Assembly: GCA_037176725.1 (NCBI GenBank)
Contig: JAZBRS010000060.1
Span: 53,968,001-54,032,000 of the forward strand
Direction of reading: 5' to 3'
Length of the DNA stretch: 64,000 nucleotides
From: Posidonia oceanica
Lineage: Eukaryota > Streptophyta > Magnoliopsida > Alismatales > Posidoniaceae
The translations under genes were made by a program, and so were the position numbers. Positions 1 to 13,159 of this stretch are shown piece after piece. How positions within the stretch are numbered: the first letter of the stretch is position 1; every line of letters begins with the position of its first letter. The notes under the pieces were generated by a model. It ran no database searches, was not told where the DNA came from, and saw nothing but the letters and a program-made list of their open reading frames with translations.

Positions 1-3000
1 AGGGGGTGATGAATGAAGTCTTTTCCATGTCTTCTTCTGCCATCTTGATCTGATTATAGCCGGAGAAGCCGTCCATAAAGGATAGCATCTTGTGGCCCAC
101 GGTGTTGTCGACTAGGACGTCAATGTGAGGCAATGGGAAGTCGTCCTTGGGACTCGCTTTGTTCAGGTCCCTGTAGTCGATACATATCTGGATCCGGCCA
201 TCCTTCTTGGGCACTGGCACGATGTTTGCAAGCCACTCAGGGTAGAGGACGACCTTCAGAAAGTTGACATCAAGCTGCTTCATTATCTCTTCCTTGATCA
301 TGAGCAGCCACTGCGGTCGCCATCTTCTCAGTTTCTGCTTTACTGGCTTGGCATCTGGCTTCAAGGGTAGGTTATGGACCACGATTTCGACATCAAGGCC
401 AACCATGTCTTCATAAGTCCAGGCGAAGACATCTGCATACTCTTTCAGGAATGCAACGAACTCTATTCTGACTTGAGATGACAGTAGGGCACTGATGCGA
501 ACTTCTCTGGTTTCCTCGGGCGTGCTGAGGTTAATAACCTCCGTTTCTTCCTCAACATGTAGATTAGGACCTTCTGGATCGTCGTCATAGAGTCGAAACT
601 CAGGCGATGGGTCATCATTCTCATCTTCGCCTGTATTGTCTTCCTCTCCGTACGCAACAAGTTCCGAGAGGATCTCCTTTTCGAATGTGGGGTTTGTTAC
701 ATCGAAGGAGTGTAGAAGTTCCGCTTCTTGGCCCTGGTGACGCCTCAGGATGGTCACGCCTACTCGAGTGTTTCTGTATCCTCGGTGTGCGACTTCTGCC
801 CTGATGGCTTCCCCTGTCTGTTCTGCTGCTGATGGCACTGCTGCATGTTCTGCTGACACTAGTGAAGGCCTTGCCGACTCTGCGACTGATATTACTGATG
901 GCTTTGCTACTGAAACCTCTGACAACTCTGTTACTGATTCTACTTTCTGCTTTGTTACTGCTGTTGTGTGATCTACTGGTGTCTCTTCTTCCAAATCTGC
1001 TAACATGCTTGTGGAGGGCGTATCGGACTGGCAGTTGACTTGGATACTGCCGCCCCTTGCTATCCTGCCCGAATGAGGCATGTGCTGTACGAGCCAACTA
1101 GATCCACCTTCGGGCTGAATGGTAATGAGCTCATCGGGTCTAGAGGAGTCCGGCATTCTTGAGTTTTCTTCTAGGGCCATGATGGAGGTGGGGCCCTCTC
1201 GCAGAGGATGATCCGTAACCGCGGCTTTTCCTTTCCTTTCTGCGGCTTGGTGCTGTGCCAAGTCTTCTGCTATGGATTCGAGCTGTTCCTGGTAAAGCAG
1301 CTCCAGATCAGACATCCATGAATCGACCTGGGCTTCTATCGTCCCTCCTTCTTCCTCATCTAAGGGTGAGTCGACATAGTAGGCGCCGGGGGCTTGTGGC
1401 ACTGGCTCGGCTGCAAGATGGATTGCTGTCCTTGGTACTTGTATGGCCTGACTCACGGGCGCGCCCGATTGCGACAGCCTCGGCAAGGGGGACCTAGATG
1501 GTCTAGTCAGAGGGATTGCAGATGGATACGCTGCTAGAGTGACTGCTGCTGTCAGAGGATGGGCAGAGGTGTTCTCTTGAAGGTCCGAGGGCCGGGAGAC
1601 CGTGATGCTCAGTTGGTTCTCCGTGACTGGTGATGATGATGAGAGCGCGGCCTCTGATGTCATAGGATCTTGCCATGAAAGTTGCCGGTCTGCGGCAAGA
1701 GAAAGCGTGACTGATTGGGCTGGCTGCGTTGCCTGAGATGCGGCTTCTGAAAAGGGCTGAGTTATGCTGCTAACTGGACTCAGCGATTGACCCTCCTGAG
1801 AGGGTGGCGGTTGCACCGATGTGACAACGGTTGTATGTGGACTGACTGACTGTGCTTGAGTTGGCGCTGGTGGTGCTGACATGACTGCAGGAGAATCAAA
1901 GACTGTCAAATCTGCCAAGGGTTCTGCCAAATCTGCTGCTTCATGATCTACGGTCGGAAGGATTGAACAAACTGACCGAGGTGCTGCTGGGCTATGCTGG
2001 CTTTCACTGCAAGTCTGAACTGCCCCTGTTGTGCTAGACTGTTCCTCGTCCGAGTAGTTGTCCTCAACGCAGACCCAGTCCTCCTCCGGTGGCGGAGAGC
2101 TTTGGCACGGCTCCGACTGCACTACGGCTTGAACTGCATTTGAATCCAGGATACCTACGCTTGTGAAGTTAGCCAAGCTCCGAGGTATGATCATTCTCTG
2201 ATTCTTCGCTTGCGGGCGCTTGCCATTATCAGTGTGAGGGTCGTACCCTAGACCCTCGTTGTCTCTTCGTTCTTCTGCCATGATTGGTTCAGCGATTCCC
2301 TGGCCAAGTCGCCCGAGCGGTGTCCCTTTGACGTAGCCCCACCTGTGACAGACGTTCTCGACCATCTGAAAAGGGTTGTTGTGAACGGCCAAGGAGTTGA
2401 CACGTTCGAGATCTAGTAAAAAGTTAATCGGCTCGCACCGATTAACGCGGTATAAGGCATTCGAGAGTTCAGGGTCAAAGGGGACAGTCCGTGAAGAGAC
2501 AGAGGAAACCGCTTCGATCCGCTCCTTCTCAAAATTCTCCACCATGACAACGATAACATCGTCACCTCGGCAGAACTTGATCATGCGATGGAGGGTCGAG
2601 GGGATAACCTGATGCTTGTGGAGCCAAGGGCGCCTAAGCAGAAAGTTGAAGTTAGGTTCCAAGTCGACGACGTAGAATTCCACATCGAATGTGACCGGAC
2701 CAATGGTAAGAGGAATAATCAGAATCCCTAGAGCGTCATGGTGAGTATTATCAAAAGCTGTCATTCCCTTTACAGCCGGAGTAATGTCCTCGGCCTTGAA
2801 TCTGAGCTTGGTTGCTGTTCGCAAGGGACAGACGTTGAGGCCTGACCCATTATCGACCAGTGCAAGGGGAATGCGAAAGTTCTTGAATTGTACCGTGACG
2901 AACAAGGGTTGGTTGTGATTAATCCCTGCCGGAGGCAACTCATCACTCGTGAAAGTGATGACTTGGGGCTCTGCGATCATTCCGACCATGCTTTCTAAGG

Positions 3001-5967
3001 CGGCAGGTTCTATGGCTTGGGACACACGGGTGGCTTGGAACACGTGAAGGAAAGCCTCGCGATGCTCGGCAGAAGTGTGTATCAGGTCCCAGATGGATAT
3101 GTCGACCTTAACCTTTTTGAGCTGGGAAGTGATATCGGCTTTAGGTTGGCATTTCTTGGTAGTAGGTGGTGCGGTTTTAGGAACAGGTTCAACTATGGTG
3201 GATTCAAGAGGCTGGCCTGAAGATGGTGGGACTGTAGGCTGGGCTAAAGGCAAGGGTATTGCTGGTTCTAGGTGACTAGGCCTGGCTACTGGTGCCGGAG
3301 GTCTGTAGACCCTCCCCGATCGCGTCACTTCCGCACACATTTCTGTGGCGTAGCTGTAAGGTACGCGATGGGTATCCCGGGTTAGGTGGATAACCACAGG
3401 AGCGCGCGCAGCGAGCACGAGAGGGGCTACAGGCTGAGGAGGGCACGGATAGGAGGGTAGCTGGGAAGGCAAGCTAGGTGGAGATTGGGGTCTTTTTAAC
3501 AGGTGTACGGGAAACTCTGGCTGTGGTCTGGCTAGGAGATGTATTGGGGCTTGGGCCCGGGAAAGCATGGCGGCTGATGTAGAAGGACGCTCCGGCCTGG
3601 TGCGCGGTCGGATCATATGAACGCCCGACTCGGAACCGACGACAGCTGCAAGATAGAGAGAGACTGGAAATGGAGTAGAGACATCATGGATAAGCTCGGA
3701 AGGATCTACCATAGACGTGAGAGACCTAGAAGGAAACAAGGAGTGGACTCCTGAGGTCCCTGCGCCTCCTGAATAGGAGTGCTCCGGCAGGGGTCGGCGG
3801 ACAACATTAGCTGGGGTAGATGCTGATGTAGGTGCATGAGATGGTGCAGAAGTGGATGCCTCGTGCGTGTCGATCACAATCGTTCCTAATTCGATCAAAT
3901 CCTGGATAGCATTTCGGAGAGTGAAGCAATTATCAGTCGAATGCCCGACGCTTCGATGAAAATCGTAGAAAAGGTTCGCCTTAAACCAATGCGGTAGTGG
4001 GTTTGGTGGCGGGCGAACCTCCAAAAATTTCAGGAGCGACGCAACCTTCGGGAGGACGGCAGTGAGCGGTTCCACCAGTGGGGCAAATTTCCGCCTCTCC
4101 ATGAGTGGCCGTCTCGGCCTCTGGAATTGTCCTTGCTGAACCGGTGCGGTAGGATAGACCGGTCGAGCGGTGGTAGTGATTTGTGGTGTGGGGTGTGCCC
4201 TAGGTGCAGGTGCGTAATAGATCTGAGGAGGGGCAGGCTGGGACGCCAAACGAACGGGCGCAGCAGGGGAGTCGACGTATGCGACAACGGGCTTCGGCGA
4301 ATCCTTCCTCTTGGGACGATTGTTGTTGAGGCTGCTGTTGTTGTTGATGGCGCTGCTGCTGCTACCGTTGTTGCTGGCGGGGGCCTGCCTGGCAAGCACA
4401 GAGAGTGCGGGGAAGTTGCCACTCCGCAACAAACTCTCTACGCGAGTGCCAGCTCGGATCAATGCAGTGAAGGTCGTGACAGGTTGGATGCTAAGCAAAG
4501 CTCCGGTAGACGGCTGTGCCCCTTTTATGATGATCTCGATAGACTCCTCGTTGGAGGGCCTATCTCGAACTTGCGAGGCAAGGGCATGCCAGCGGTCGAC
4601 GTACTCCCCGAACGGCTTGCCCGGATTCTGCTTGGTTGCGATCAAGTCTGCACGCTTCGGGACCAGATCGAGGTTGAAGGAGTACTGTTCCAAGAACGCC
4701 TGGCTTAGGTTGTTCCAAGTCTTGATCGTAGCCATGTCAAGCGAGGTGAACCACTTGAGGGCCAGACCAGACAAACTTTTCTGGAACAGGCGGATCAGCA
4801 ACCTCTCGTCTGCCTGGAGTTGGGCGAGATCACTGCAGTACGCCTTCAGGTAGGCTATGGGGCAGCCCCTACCATCATACTTCTCAAAGTCCGGTATTTT
4901 GAACTTTGGGGGGAGTACCGCCTCTGGGAAACAACAGAGGTCTCGGAACTGGTAGGTCTGGCGGTCTGTGCCCTGCACTAGACGCAGTGCTTTCTCCAGA
5001 ACATCCATCCTGTTGTTGATGGGGTTTGGAATAGCTGCTACAGGTGATGGGGCAGCGGAGGCAGGGACCACGTATGCCGATTGGGTCACACCGAGGTGCT
5101 CCTCCGGATCCACCATCACATTGCCTGGTGACGCAAGGTGATGGCCGGCATACCCGTGCTGTGGTGGAGTGCAAGGAGGGATGCATGTGGAATTCTGAGC
5201 CTGATGCAAAGGGGGAGGATAGATGGTATGCTGTGTGGTGGGTGCAGGATGCTGGAGCATCAGCGGCCGTACCGGGGCGGTGCCGGGGGACGGGCCTGCG
5301 AGATACTGTGCTCCCACCAGTCTGAATGACTGGCCACCAGGTGGCGAAGGTGCATGCTGTGTGTGATGCGGTGCAAATGCAAGAGGCGGGATGCGTGCCC
5401 CCATCGTCGGAACTGTGAGCAGTTGGGACGACGATCTAGGCAGAAGTGTGGAGTGCAATGCAAGAGGTGCGAGAGCAGGCCGCATAGGAACCTCAGGAAC
5501 AACAGGAGGGGAAGGAGGGCAGACTGATAGAGCCATACCCTGCAGCCGCTGGATAGTGTCCATCAGTTGCTGGTACTGCTCTTCAGGTGTTTCGTCGGTG
5601 GGAACACTGAATTGCAGTGCCGGCGAGGAGCCAGAGCCAAGAGATCCGGACTGTCCAGGAGATTGGAGTCCTAGGGCGAGAGTCGCCGCAGTAGAAGGGG
5701 GTCAAAAGTGACAAATCGCTGAGAAGGTGGGGTCAGTGGTGCCTCTGGAACACGAGAAGTGGCCATCAAGATGGACTCGGTGACTGGATCAGGAGGAGTG
5801 GGTGTCTGCCACTGTCCCCCAGCAAACTGGGGTGCCCCAGACGACAGAGGGGAAAAACCTGGCGTCGCAGAGGGCACAGAAGGGTTGGAAACGGGAACTG
5901 GAGGGGCCGGAGCGGAAACCACCTCCGAGGCAAGGGCAAGAGGGGGTTCGGCGGTGCGCTGGGCCAT
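1..5967 (-). CDS. gag-protease-RT polyprotein of element 1 (partial, one frameshift)
   Basis: Encodes the capsid (Gag), aspartic protease and N-terminal reverse transcriptase of a Ty3/gypsy element. From about 5,690 down to base 1 one minus frame stays open: I read bases 2-1,130 codon by codon without a stop, and no complete ORF occurs in this frame further right. The start chosen is ATG at 5,967 (Met-Ala-Gln), present at the same place in all four related elements. Gag core lies near 4,600-4,900 (motif ALKWFTSLDM), a zinc-knuckle-like stretch near 3,930-3,970, the protease DNGS site near 2,854, and RT motifs (KDGRI, DYRDLNKA) below 300. The catalytic YVDD lies beyond the edge. A run of five G at 5,696-5,700 (three in element 2) shifts the frame near the N-terminus. 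Where element 2 has TGA between protease and pol, this copy has TGG. Confidence 0.85.
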
Positions 5968-7406
5968 TGCTGACCGAGAGCGAGTCAAAATGGGGCTGCG
6001 ACGAGGGAAAAGGGGACGGACTCTACGAGGAGCTATGCTCACAAAGGCGAGTAGCTCAGAAAGAGATGGTTGAGCACAGGTGTCTCAGTAGAGATCTCAG
6101 CAAGGGGAGGAACCCGAGCTCCGGCTAAGGAGATCGCTTACTGAACTCTGTTAAAGACACAACAGAAAACTAGGGTTAGGAAAGAAATGCAAAATGCACT
6201 AAGTTATGGCATGAATGACATGTATGCTTTCTAGCATGCTCTCTCTCTCACCAATCTAGTGTTCCCTAGCTGGTAGTCTACTCCGGATATCCACAAGTGT
6301 ACGGGTCATCGACTCAAGTCAGAAAAGTAGGTCCCCTGTCTAACTCCTGGCCCAAAGCTCAGGTAATGACAGGGTGGTGCGTTGGTGGCCTCAACCTCGC
6401 CTAAGCGTAGGAAGTACCCTCCACTAACACCAACACGACCCCGGACAAGGGGGGACAGACCGGCTGACTCACACCATGCCAAAGCATCGGGGTGAGAGGC
6501 CGGAGCCATCCTTCGCAGACTGATAGGTGGACTCAGATGAGAAGATGCATGCCCTATATGATGCTTCATGCGAATGATTAGAGTTTTTTATGTTGCGTAT
6601 TTTATTAACTCCAGGAGGGTGGAAGTGTGTTGATGGCTCTAGTTGTCCTTAGATCTTATTCTTACTTGCCGTTTTTAATTGACCACAGAAAAGCAATCAG
6701 TCTCTACTATCTTAGGCATAGCATTGTGCGAAAGGGAAGAAAATCAATCAATCGTGGCAAGCAATCACCATACAACAAAGCAAAAGGCAAGTGCGTGGCA
6801 TGTGCAAGTGTTCGTGAGCATGATAGTGAAGGGAAAGCATTCATCATGTCAAAAGGCATATATACAGAGCATGTGCGTGTGTAGTGACATAGCAAATGTG
6901 TAAAAGAAAGCATTCATCATTCAAAAGGCATGCATTGTTGCCGAACAAGTATATAAACATGCGTTGTGCAGAAAATAGAGCAATAATAAGTAAGCAAGAT
7001 AAAAAAGGTAAAGACAAGTAAGCTGCAAAGCAAATAAAAGCAGAAGCAAGGAAATAGGCAGGTAAACAAACAACAGAGGCAAAGCAGAGCAAAACAGAGC
7101 ACAAACCAAGGCAAAGGAGGTGCAAAACCTGAGCGGAGTAGCCACGAGGCGGCTCGCTAGGAGTTTGCACAGAAAAGCGAGCAAAACAGGCAAAGGACAC
7201 AAAGGCAGACAAAGAAGGCGAAATGCAAGCGAACGAAAACCAAAACGAAAGCCAGAGTCTAGCATCCCCAGCGGAGTCGCCACTGTGCGACTCGCTGGGA
7301 GTCGACACAGGCAGACAAGCAAACAGACAAGGCAGACAAAGGCACAAAGGCAAACAAAGATGCAAAGCAAGCGAGCGAAAGCAAAGGCGAAAGCCGGAGT
7401 CTAGCA
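5968..7406 (-). other. 5' UTR of element 1
   Basis: Untranslated leader between PBS and gag. A 3' splice-site-like sequence (pyrimidine run, then CAG) ends at 6,148, so an exon could begin at 6,147, 180 nt before the gag ATG. A block at about 6,335-6,560 is strongly conserved in all four elements. Bases 6,700-7,120 are rich in gcaa/caag and carry no supported gene. At 7,128-7,425 the PBS region is present as three imperfect copies about 140 bp apart. Confidence 0.75.
6335..6560 (-). other. Conserved leader block, element 1 copy
   Basis: This block recurs at about 28,300-28,540, 44,020-44,265 and 63,225-63,460, each time in the 5' UTR, and is far better conserved than the surrounding leader. 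An 87-codon minus ORF covers it here and an 81-codon one in element 2, but indels break the frame in element B, so conservation looks like RNA rather than protein. Its position suggests a packaging or dimerisation signal; that role is inference. Confidence 0.6.
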
Positions 7407-7425
7407 TCCCCAGCGGAGTCGCCAC
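7128..7425 (-). repeat. Triplicated PBS-adjacent unit
   Basis: The core GCGGAGT-GCCAC occurs at 7,133, 7,271 and 7,413, spaced 138 and 142 bp. The last copy is the real PBS at the LTR junction. The middle copy keeps a perfect PBS core but is followed by a small palindrome (GCGACTC / GAGTCG) rather than an LTR. Element 2 has only two copies (about 44,852 and 44,989). Confidence 0.7.
7407..7424 (-). other. Primer-binding site (PBS), element 1
   Basis: In the element sense it reads TGGCGACTCCGCTGGGGA, one base inside the LTR end. The complement ends in CCA, as a mature tRNA does. Ogre elements are reported to use tRNA-Arg; the exact tRNA was not checked. Confidence 0.88.
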
Positions 7426-10400
7426 TGTAGTAATCCCGGTGTTCAGATCGTCCATGCACATTGCCAAAGCTCGTGTGCACCGATCAGAATCAGGTTCACT
7501 ATTAGCGGCTATGTCCGAGAAGGAAGACTTAACTCGAAAACATTTTAAAAAAGGAAAAAGGGGAAGAAAAGAAGAAGATAAGACAAAATTGGAGTCGCCA
7601 CCAAGTCTATTAGATCGGGAGACGAGGAAAACCGGGGAAATGCGTGAACAGCCACGCAAAACCGAGCAAAAGATGCAATGCAAGGCAATGCAGAAGAAAT
7701 GGGATGCAAATGAATGCAAGGGATGTGACTCGTGCCTAGGATAAGGGCAATATGGTCATTGCAGGCCAAGAGAGAGGGCAAGGACTCTTGTTACGTGCGG
7801 GGAAGGTGTTAGGCACCCCCGACACGCCCGAGAATCGGTCTTTCTAGGCTTACGCTCGCATATGCAGGGAAATGCAGACTTTGAATGCCTAAGTGCCAAT
7901 GAATGCCTATCTAAATGCTCAAAGGTGTGCTCTAAGTGGGGGAGAGCAATGCAAGAAAGTAAACGTGCAATCTAAGCGCTCAGCAGTGCTGTCTGTGTTC
8001 TGAACCGGGTGAAATCTGGCTCGTGAGAACTCTAGGTAGTAAGCATCACCGCCCTATATGCAGATGCAGGCGATAAAACAAAATAGTGGTGAAATCATGC
8101 AATGCGGGCGACATGCGAGAGGAAACAACGTAAAACACGCAAAACGGTGCGGGAAACGAGGTAGGAACGCAAAACAATGCAAGAAACAAGATCGACACGC
8201 GAAACGATGCGAGAAACGAAACAGGAATGCAAAACAGGGCGAGAAAACAAAGCGGCACGCAAAACGGTGCAAGAAAACAAAGCGGCACGCAAAACGGTAC
8301 TAGAAAACGAAACGGCACGCAAAACGGTGCAAGAAAACGAAACAGCACGCAAAACGAGGCAAGAAAATGAAACAGCACGCAAAACGGTGCAAGGAGACGA
8401 AACGGCACGCAAAACGGTGCAAAGAGACAAAATGACACGCAAAACGGTGCAAGAAAACAAAGCGGTGCGTAAAACAGTGCAAGAAAACGAAGCGGCACGC
8501 AAAATGGTGCAAGAAAACGAAACGGCACGCAAAACGGTGCAAGAAAACGAAACGGCACGCAAAACGGGGCGAGAAAACGAAGCAGCACGCAAAACGGGAC
8601 GAGAAAACAAAGCAACACGCAAAACGGTGCTAGAAAACGAAACGGCACGCAAAACGGGGCGAGAAAACGAAGCGAAAAAAAGAACACGCAAAAGCCATGC
8701 GATGCAAATGATATGCGAAACGATGCTGCCAAAGTTCAGGAGGACTTACCTTGGACGTCTGATGCCTGATCTGAAATCCGACTGGCCCATGCTGAAGAAC
8801 GCTCTACCGGGGTCGCACCGGTAGCTTACTTGAGAAGATCCAACGGTCGGATCCGAAGATATCCAGACTTCAAGGCAGGAAGCCAGAACAGGGGAGAAGA
8901 GCAGATCTAAGTGTTCAGGGGGGCCTAAGGGTGTGTAAAGAGGTCCTCCCAGGCGAAAGGGAGCTAAGGGGGCTTTAGTGTGTGTGAAAGGTGCTAAATG
9001 CAAGACTATATGAGTGCAAATGCATGCAAAACGCAAAAAAGGACTCAAGAGGGATTTTAGAAGAAAACAGGGGTTTAAATGCTAAAGTTCGGAAAAGATT
9101 GGGGCTTTTAGGCGGGGATCTTGAAAACAGGAGGGGATAGAGGATAATTTTGCAAAGGATGGGTTAAAAGAGACAATATTTAAAGGTGGGTATGCATCTG
9201 GGGAGGTTTTGAAAGCAAATGGCAAGAGGAATGCAATTTTGTAAAAGCTTGGGGTCTAAAATGCAATTTTTCCAGAAAACAGGGTTCTAGGGAGTCTAGG
9301 AATGCTAGTGGAGGGCCTACATGTAATTTTGCAAACATGGGAGCTAAAATGCAATCTTAGGGGCAAAACAGGCATTTTAAATGATTTTATAATGATACAA
9401 AGGACCTATGTGTAATTTCCAAATCATGCAAGGTCAAGAATGCAATTTAATATGCAAAATATGCACTAAAATCAAGGTCTGTGGACTGATATGCAATTTT
9501 TAAAAGATGCAGGGGGGAAAATGCAATTTAATAAGCTAAAATGCATGCAAAAAGGCTACTGTGCATTTAAATGGACCTATATGCAAAAATGAGAAAGCAG
9601 AAGGTAAAATATGCAATGCATCAACCAAAAATTAAAATCAGAGCCTAAGTTACTACAATGCATGGGATTTAAATACAAAAACAGTAAAGTACAGGGATAC
9701 AGAATGCAATATGATATGGTAAACTTGATACAATTAAATTAAATGATCTACTGCAGGACCTGGATGCAATAATTGAAAACAGAAGGGCTAAAGCATAAAT
9801 ATTTATAACTAGAAAGCACAGTAAACGGACTGGAGAGTAAATACAGAAAAACAGAAACATTTAATGCAATTTAGCATGGTTTTAAATAAAAAACAAAGCA
9901 GATTAAATGATAGAAGGACTGAAACGCAAAAATAAGAAAACTTAAGCTAAACATGCAATATTCACTTAAAAACCATATAAACGAAAAATAAATACACAGT
10001 GTCGGCCGACGGTGACGAGCACTGTAGCAGCTGGCTGCCGGAGCTCGTGATCGTCGGCACAGGGGGGCTGAGGACGCGCTGTCGGGCGGAGGAGTCGCTC
10101 CCGGAGCTGACGGAGGTCGGGCGGCGTGGCCTGGAATGGTCTGGAACGGTCGCCGGAGCGAAGCGACGGCCGGAGAAGCTCGTCGGGGAAGAAGGTCTGA
10201 CTGGAAGTTGACCTCACAGCAGGAGGGCCGGAAAAGCGATTCTAAAGAGCGGAGAAGCAGCAGGGGAAGAAGAGGAAGCTAAGGGTGTAAGGATCTACCT
10301 CTTTTCGCGTTCGAATCGCCCTCCCGACCTCAGTAGCTTTAGCAGTCGTCGGCGGAGGTCGTCTGGCCGCTGCGGTGGTCGTCAGAGGCTCGCGAGGGTC

Positions 10401-13150
10401 GGAACCGCTTCTGGGAGTGCTTCTGGTGCTTCTCGATCGATTGGACTGAAGCTCCATAGCTCGGGGAGAGATCCAGTAGTTTTGGGTTCACAGAATGGAG
10501 CCGGAGGTTGGGGGGTTTGTTTGCTGCTCGTCGGACCTGATGGGGCCTTCCGGGAGGTTGCTGGAGGTCCGAGGAGTGGTTCTGGATAGCTGGCTTGCAG
10601 TTCTGGAGGGCGTGGAGTGAGATAGGAGGTTGGGCTGATTTCTGGACAGTAGGTGGCACAGGTGTTTGTGGTGAAGTTTGCAGTCTGTGGTGGGGGAAAG
10701 GGCTGAAGGTCGGGTGGCTTAGGGAGGTGGTTTCTTGGCAAGTAATGGGACAGGGTTTGGGGAGGAGAGGCGGCTTGTAGTGAAGAGAATTGTGGAGGGA
10801 TCAGTGTTGGGTTCACAGGTGGGCTGTCGGGTGATCTGGGGTGGATTCAGTGGTGGAAAGGCAGTGAAATGGTGAAGGAAGATGGCTAGGTTGCTGGGTG
10901 AGTTTGGGGGATTAAATGGGAGAGAAACGAAGGCTTGGAATGGTGTTGGGTTACCGGAGAAAGAAGAGAAGAATTTTCTGAATTCAGAGGAGGGAAATCG
11001 AGAAGTTCCAGGAGTGGGAATGCTCTGGAATTGGGATCTCTCTCCGGGATGCCAAGGACTCTCAAGCTCTACCCTCTCTTCTCTGGAATTGGAGGGTGAA
11101 GAGGAGGAAGAAAGGAGGTCGCTCAGGTGGGGAAGAACACTCTGGAATTGCTCTCTCAGGTTGCTCTCTCTGGTTGGGATTGCACACAGGAGTCCCGGTT
11201 CTTCTGGGGATCCTTCTCTCACTTCTGGTCCTTCTTCTTCTCCTCCTGGTTATGGTTTCTGATCTCTCCTCCTTTCTTGGTTTTGCAGGACTGCAAGGCT
11301 GTGGCAATTGAATGCCGAGGGGGCGGTGGCAGGAGCACGGACGCGATGCGGCGCACGCTGGTCCGGTCCGGGCAGAAGGCGTGCGAGCGCAGGCCTGGCA
11401 ATGGCAGGAAGCTGAGACGCTGACTGTGGCAGGAGCGGTTGCAGAAGGAGAGGAGGATGTACTGTGCGGAGGGAAGGAGGAAGAAGAGGACAATGACCGT
11501 GGGCTGGGCCGCGGATTTGAAAAAAAAGAAAAAAGAGAGGAAACGGGCTGACGGGCCCAGCAAAGAGAAAAAAGAAAAAAAAGGATAAGAGGAGGAAGAG
11601 AATTGGAGGAGAAGAAAGGGGAGAAATAAATTAGGAAAAAAGAATAAAAATAAGTAAAATATTAGTGTGATTGTGTTGTAGGTTAGGGTCTTGATTAAAT
11701 TTTTTAATGACTGTTTTTAGGTTAATTAGTGTGGTTTAAAGGGGTTTTGGGCTTGATTAGGGTTTTAGGGTTTCTTTTGTTTTTTTAATTCGTTTTCCAT
11801 TTGATTAAGTGTTTGTTAAACCTTTTTTAAATTGTTTTTAAAATTGTGTTTTTCTTGTTAAGCATTTAGGATGTTAATTAGGATTTTTTAGGATTTATTT
11901 TTAGGTTAATTAGGATGGGTTATGGGCTTTTAGTTTTAGTCTTTTAGGATTTTCTTTCTTAAGTCTTTTGAATTAGGTTTTGTGATTTTTTATTTATTAA
12001 TTTTTCTTGATGTTTTTTAATTGGGTTTCTTTTGTCTGATTAAGTGTTTTTTAAGTCTTTTTAATGTGTTCTTCATTTTCTTTTTAATTAAGTCCTTAGG
12101 TTGTTTTTTTCTTAGGTTTGTTAGGTTAGGCTTTTTCTTTCATTAATTGTTTATCTTAATGTTCTTAATTGTTTTACTTTTTTTTTTTTTAAGGTTTGCT
12201 TTTTTAATTATCTTGATGGGGTTTTTACCTTTGGTGGGTTTTGATTTTGTTTTAGTTTTTTTTCTTGATTTTATGGTATCTTCTTTTGGTTTGTTTTGCA
12301 TTTTTTAGTTTGCATGCTTGATTTTCTTTTTAGCTTGATTTAATTAGGTTTAAGTTTTTAATTGTTTGTTTAATGTTTTTAAATTGTTTTTCTTAGAGTT
12401 CTGATTTGTTTCTCTTATGTTTTGGAGTTTTACAGATTTTTAGGGCTTTTTATGGATTTTAGCAAAAGAAAGAAAAGGAAAAAAGAAGGAGGAAGGAAAT
12501 GGAAAAAAGGGGGAAATAAAAGGGAAAGAGATGAGTTGGAGGAAAATGATTTTTTAAAATTCAGGGAAAAAGCTAAAAATAAAGTAAAAATAGGAATAAG
12601 ATAGAGAAGGGATAGAAGCACAAAGAGGGCCCCACAGCCAGGCAGGAAAAAGGGCAAGAAGGGGATGAAAAGAGAGATGATAATCAGGAGAGAGAGAGGA
12701 GAGAGAAAATGATAATCTCGGAGAGAGAAAAGGATAATTTGGCCAAAAGGGGGGCTTAGAGGTCTTGGGAAGGGGTGAAACTTGGCGGGTGTGGGGTCTA
12801 GGGTTTCTAGTTTTGCTCCCAGGGTTTTGGTTTAGTTTTGAGAAAGTTTTGGAGGAGTTTTGAGGTGTAGAAAAAGGGTAGCTTTGCCTAAGTTTCCTAG
12901 GATTTTTGGGAGGGGTTCTGATTTGAATTTTTACGGGCTTTTTGGTAGGTTTGCTAAGTCATCAGAGGTGAGTTTTCCTGTGGATTTTGGTTAGTTTTCA
13001 GGTTCGGGAAAGGGGGGTAATCCTAGGTTGAGTTTGGGCTTGTTTTCAGGGGAAAGAAGGAGAGAAAGGTGTGGGTTTAGGTCTAGACTTGGGTTCAGCA
13101 GCCACCAGAGGGTTCCAATCGATCCAGCCTGTCGAAATGGGGTGTCAACA
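7426..13150 (-). repeat. 5' LTR of element 1 (5.7 kb)
   Basis: Bounded by TGTAGTAATC (plus strand, left) and GGTGTCAACA (right). From right to left in the element sense: a T-rich plus strand section (11,600-12,500), a GC-rich section (10,000-11,560), an A/T-rich section full of atgcaa words (9,050-9,960), a 30-bp tandem array (8,150-8,690) and a conserved end (7,426-8,050). The conserved end holds the blocks GGTGTTAGGCACCCCCGACA and GGAGTCGCCACC found in every LTR of this type here. A consensus splice donor (AAG|GTAAGT, minus strand) lies at 8,750/8,749, matched in element 2. A second donor-like site is near 10,290. No TATA box could be assigned, and no gene is supported inside the LTR. Confidence 0.9.
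8150..8690. repeat. 30-bp tandem array in LTR of element 1
   Basis: About 18 copies of a 30-bp unit built around GGCACGCAAAACGGTGCAAG. The unit is a multiple of three and stop-free in several frames, which creates long repeat ORFs on both strands (for example 8,046-8,732 minus). These are not treated as genes. Confidence 0.9.
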
Positions 13151-13159
13151 CACATAAGC

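Larger units (their letters stand above)
1..13150 (-). mobile_element. Element 1: Tat/Ogre-like Ty3/gypsy retrotransposon, 3' part off the window
   Basis: The element reads right to left: 5' LTR (13,150 to 7,426), PBS (7,424 to 7,407), 5' UTR, gag, protease and the start of reverse transcriptase at the left edge. It aligns almost throughout with element 2 (position 1 matches 37,746), with roughly 5% difference in the first bases by eye and more in the LTR. The LTR starts TGTTGACACC and ends in CA, as expected. The bases after the LTR are cacat (13,151-13,155); the matching target duplication would lie outside the window. It inserted beside or into a PMD gene copy. Lineage is inferred from domain content and PBS; the remaining pol and 3' LTR are not visible. 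Confidence 0.92.

Noticed and set aside
4127..4708. 193-codon plus ORF, repeated at 41,833-42,414
   Set aside because: It lies antisense to gag and is similar in both copies only because gag is conserved.
11262..11300. Plus-strand 3' splice site in LTR 1 (TTGGTTTTGCAG), similar at 49,095-49,120
   Set aside because: Good consensus, but antisense to the element, with no coding exon after it.
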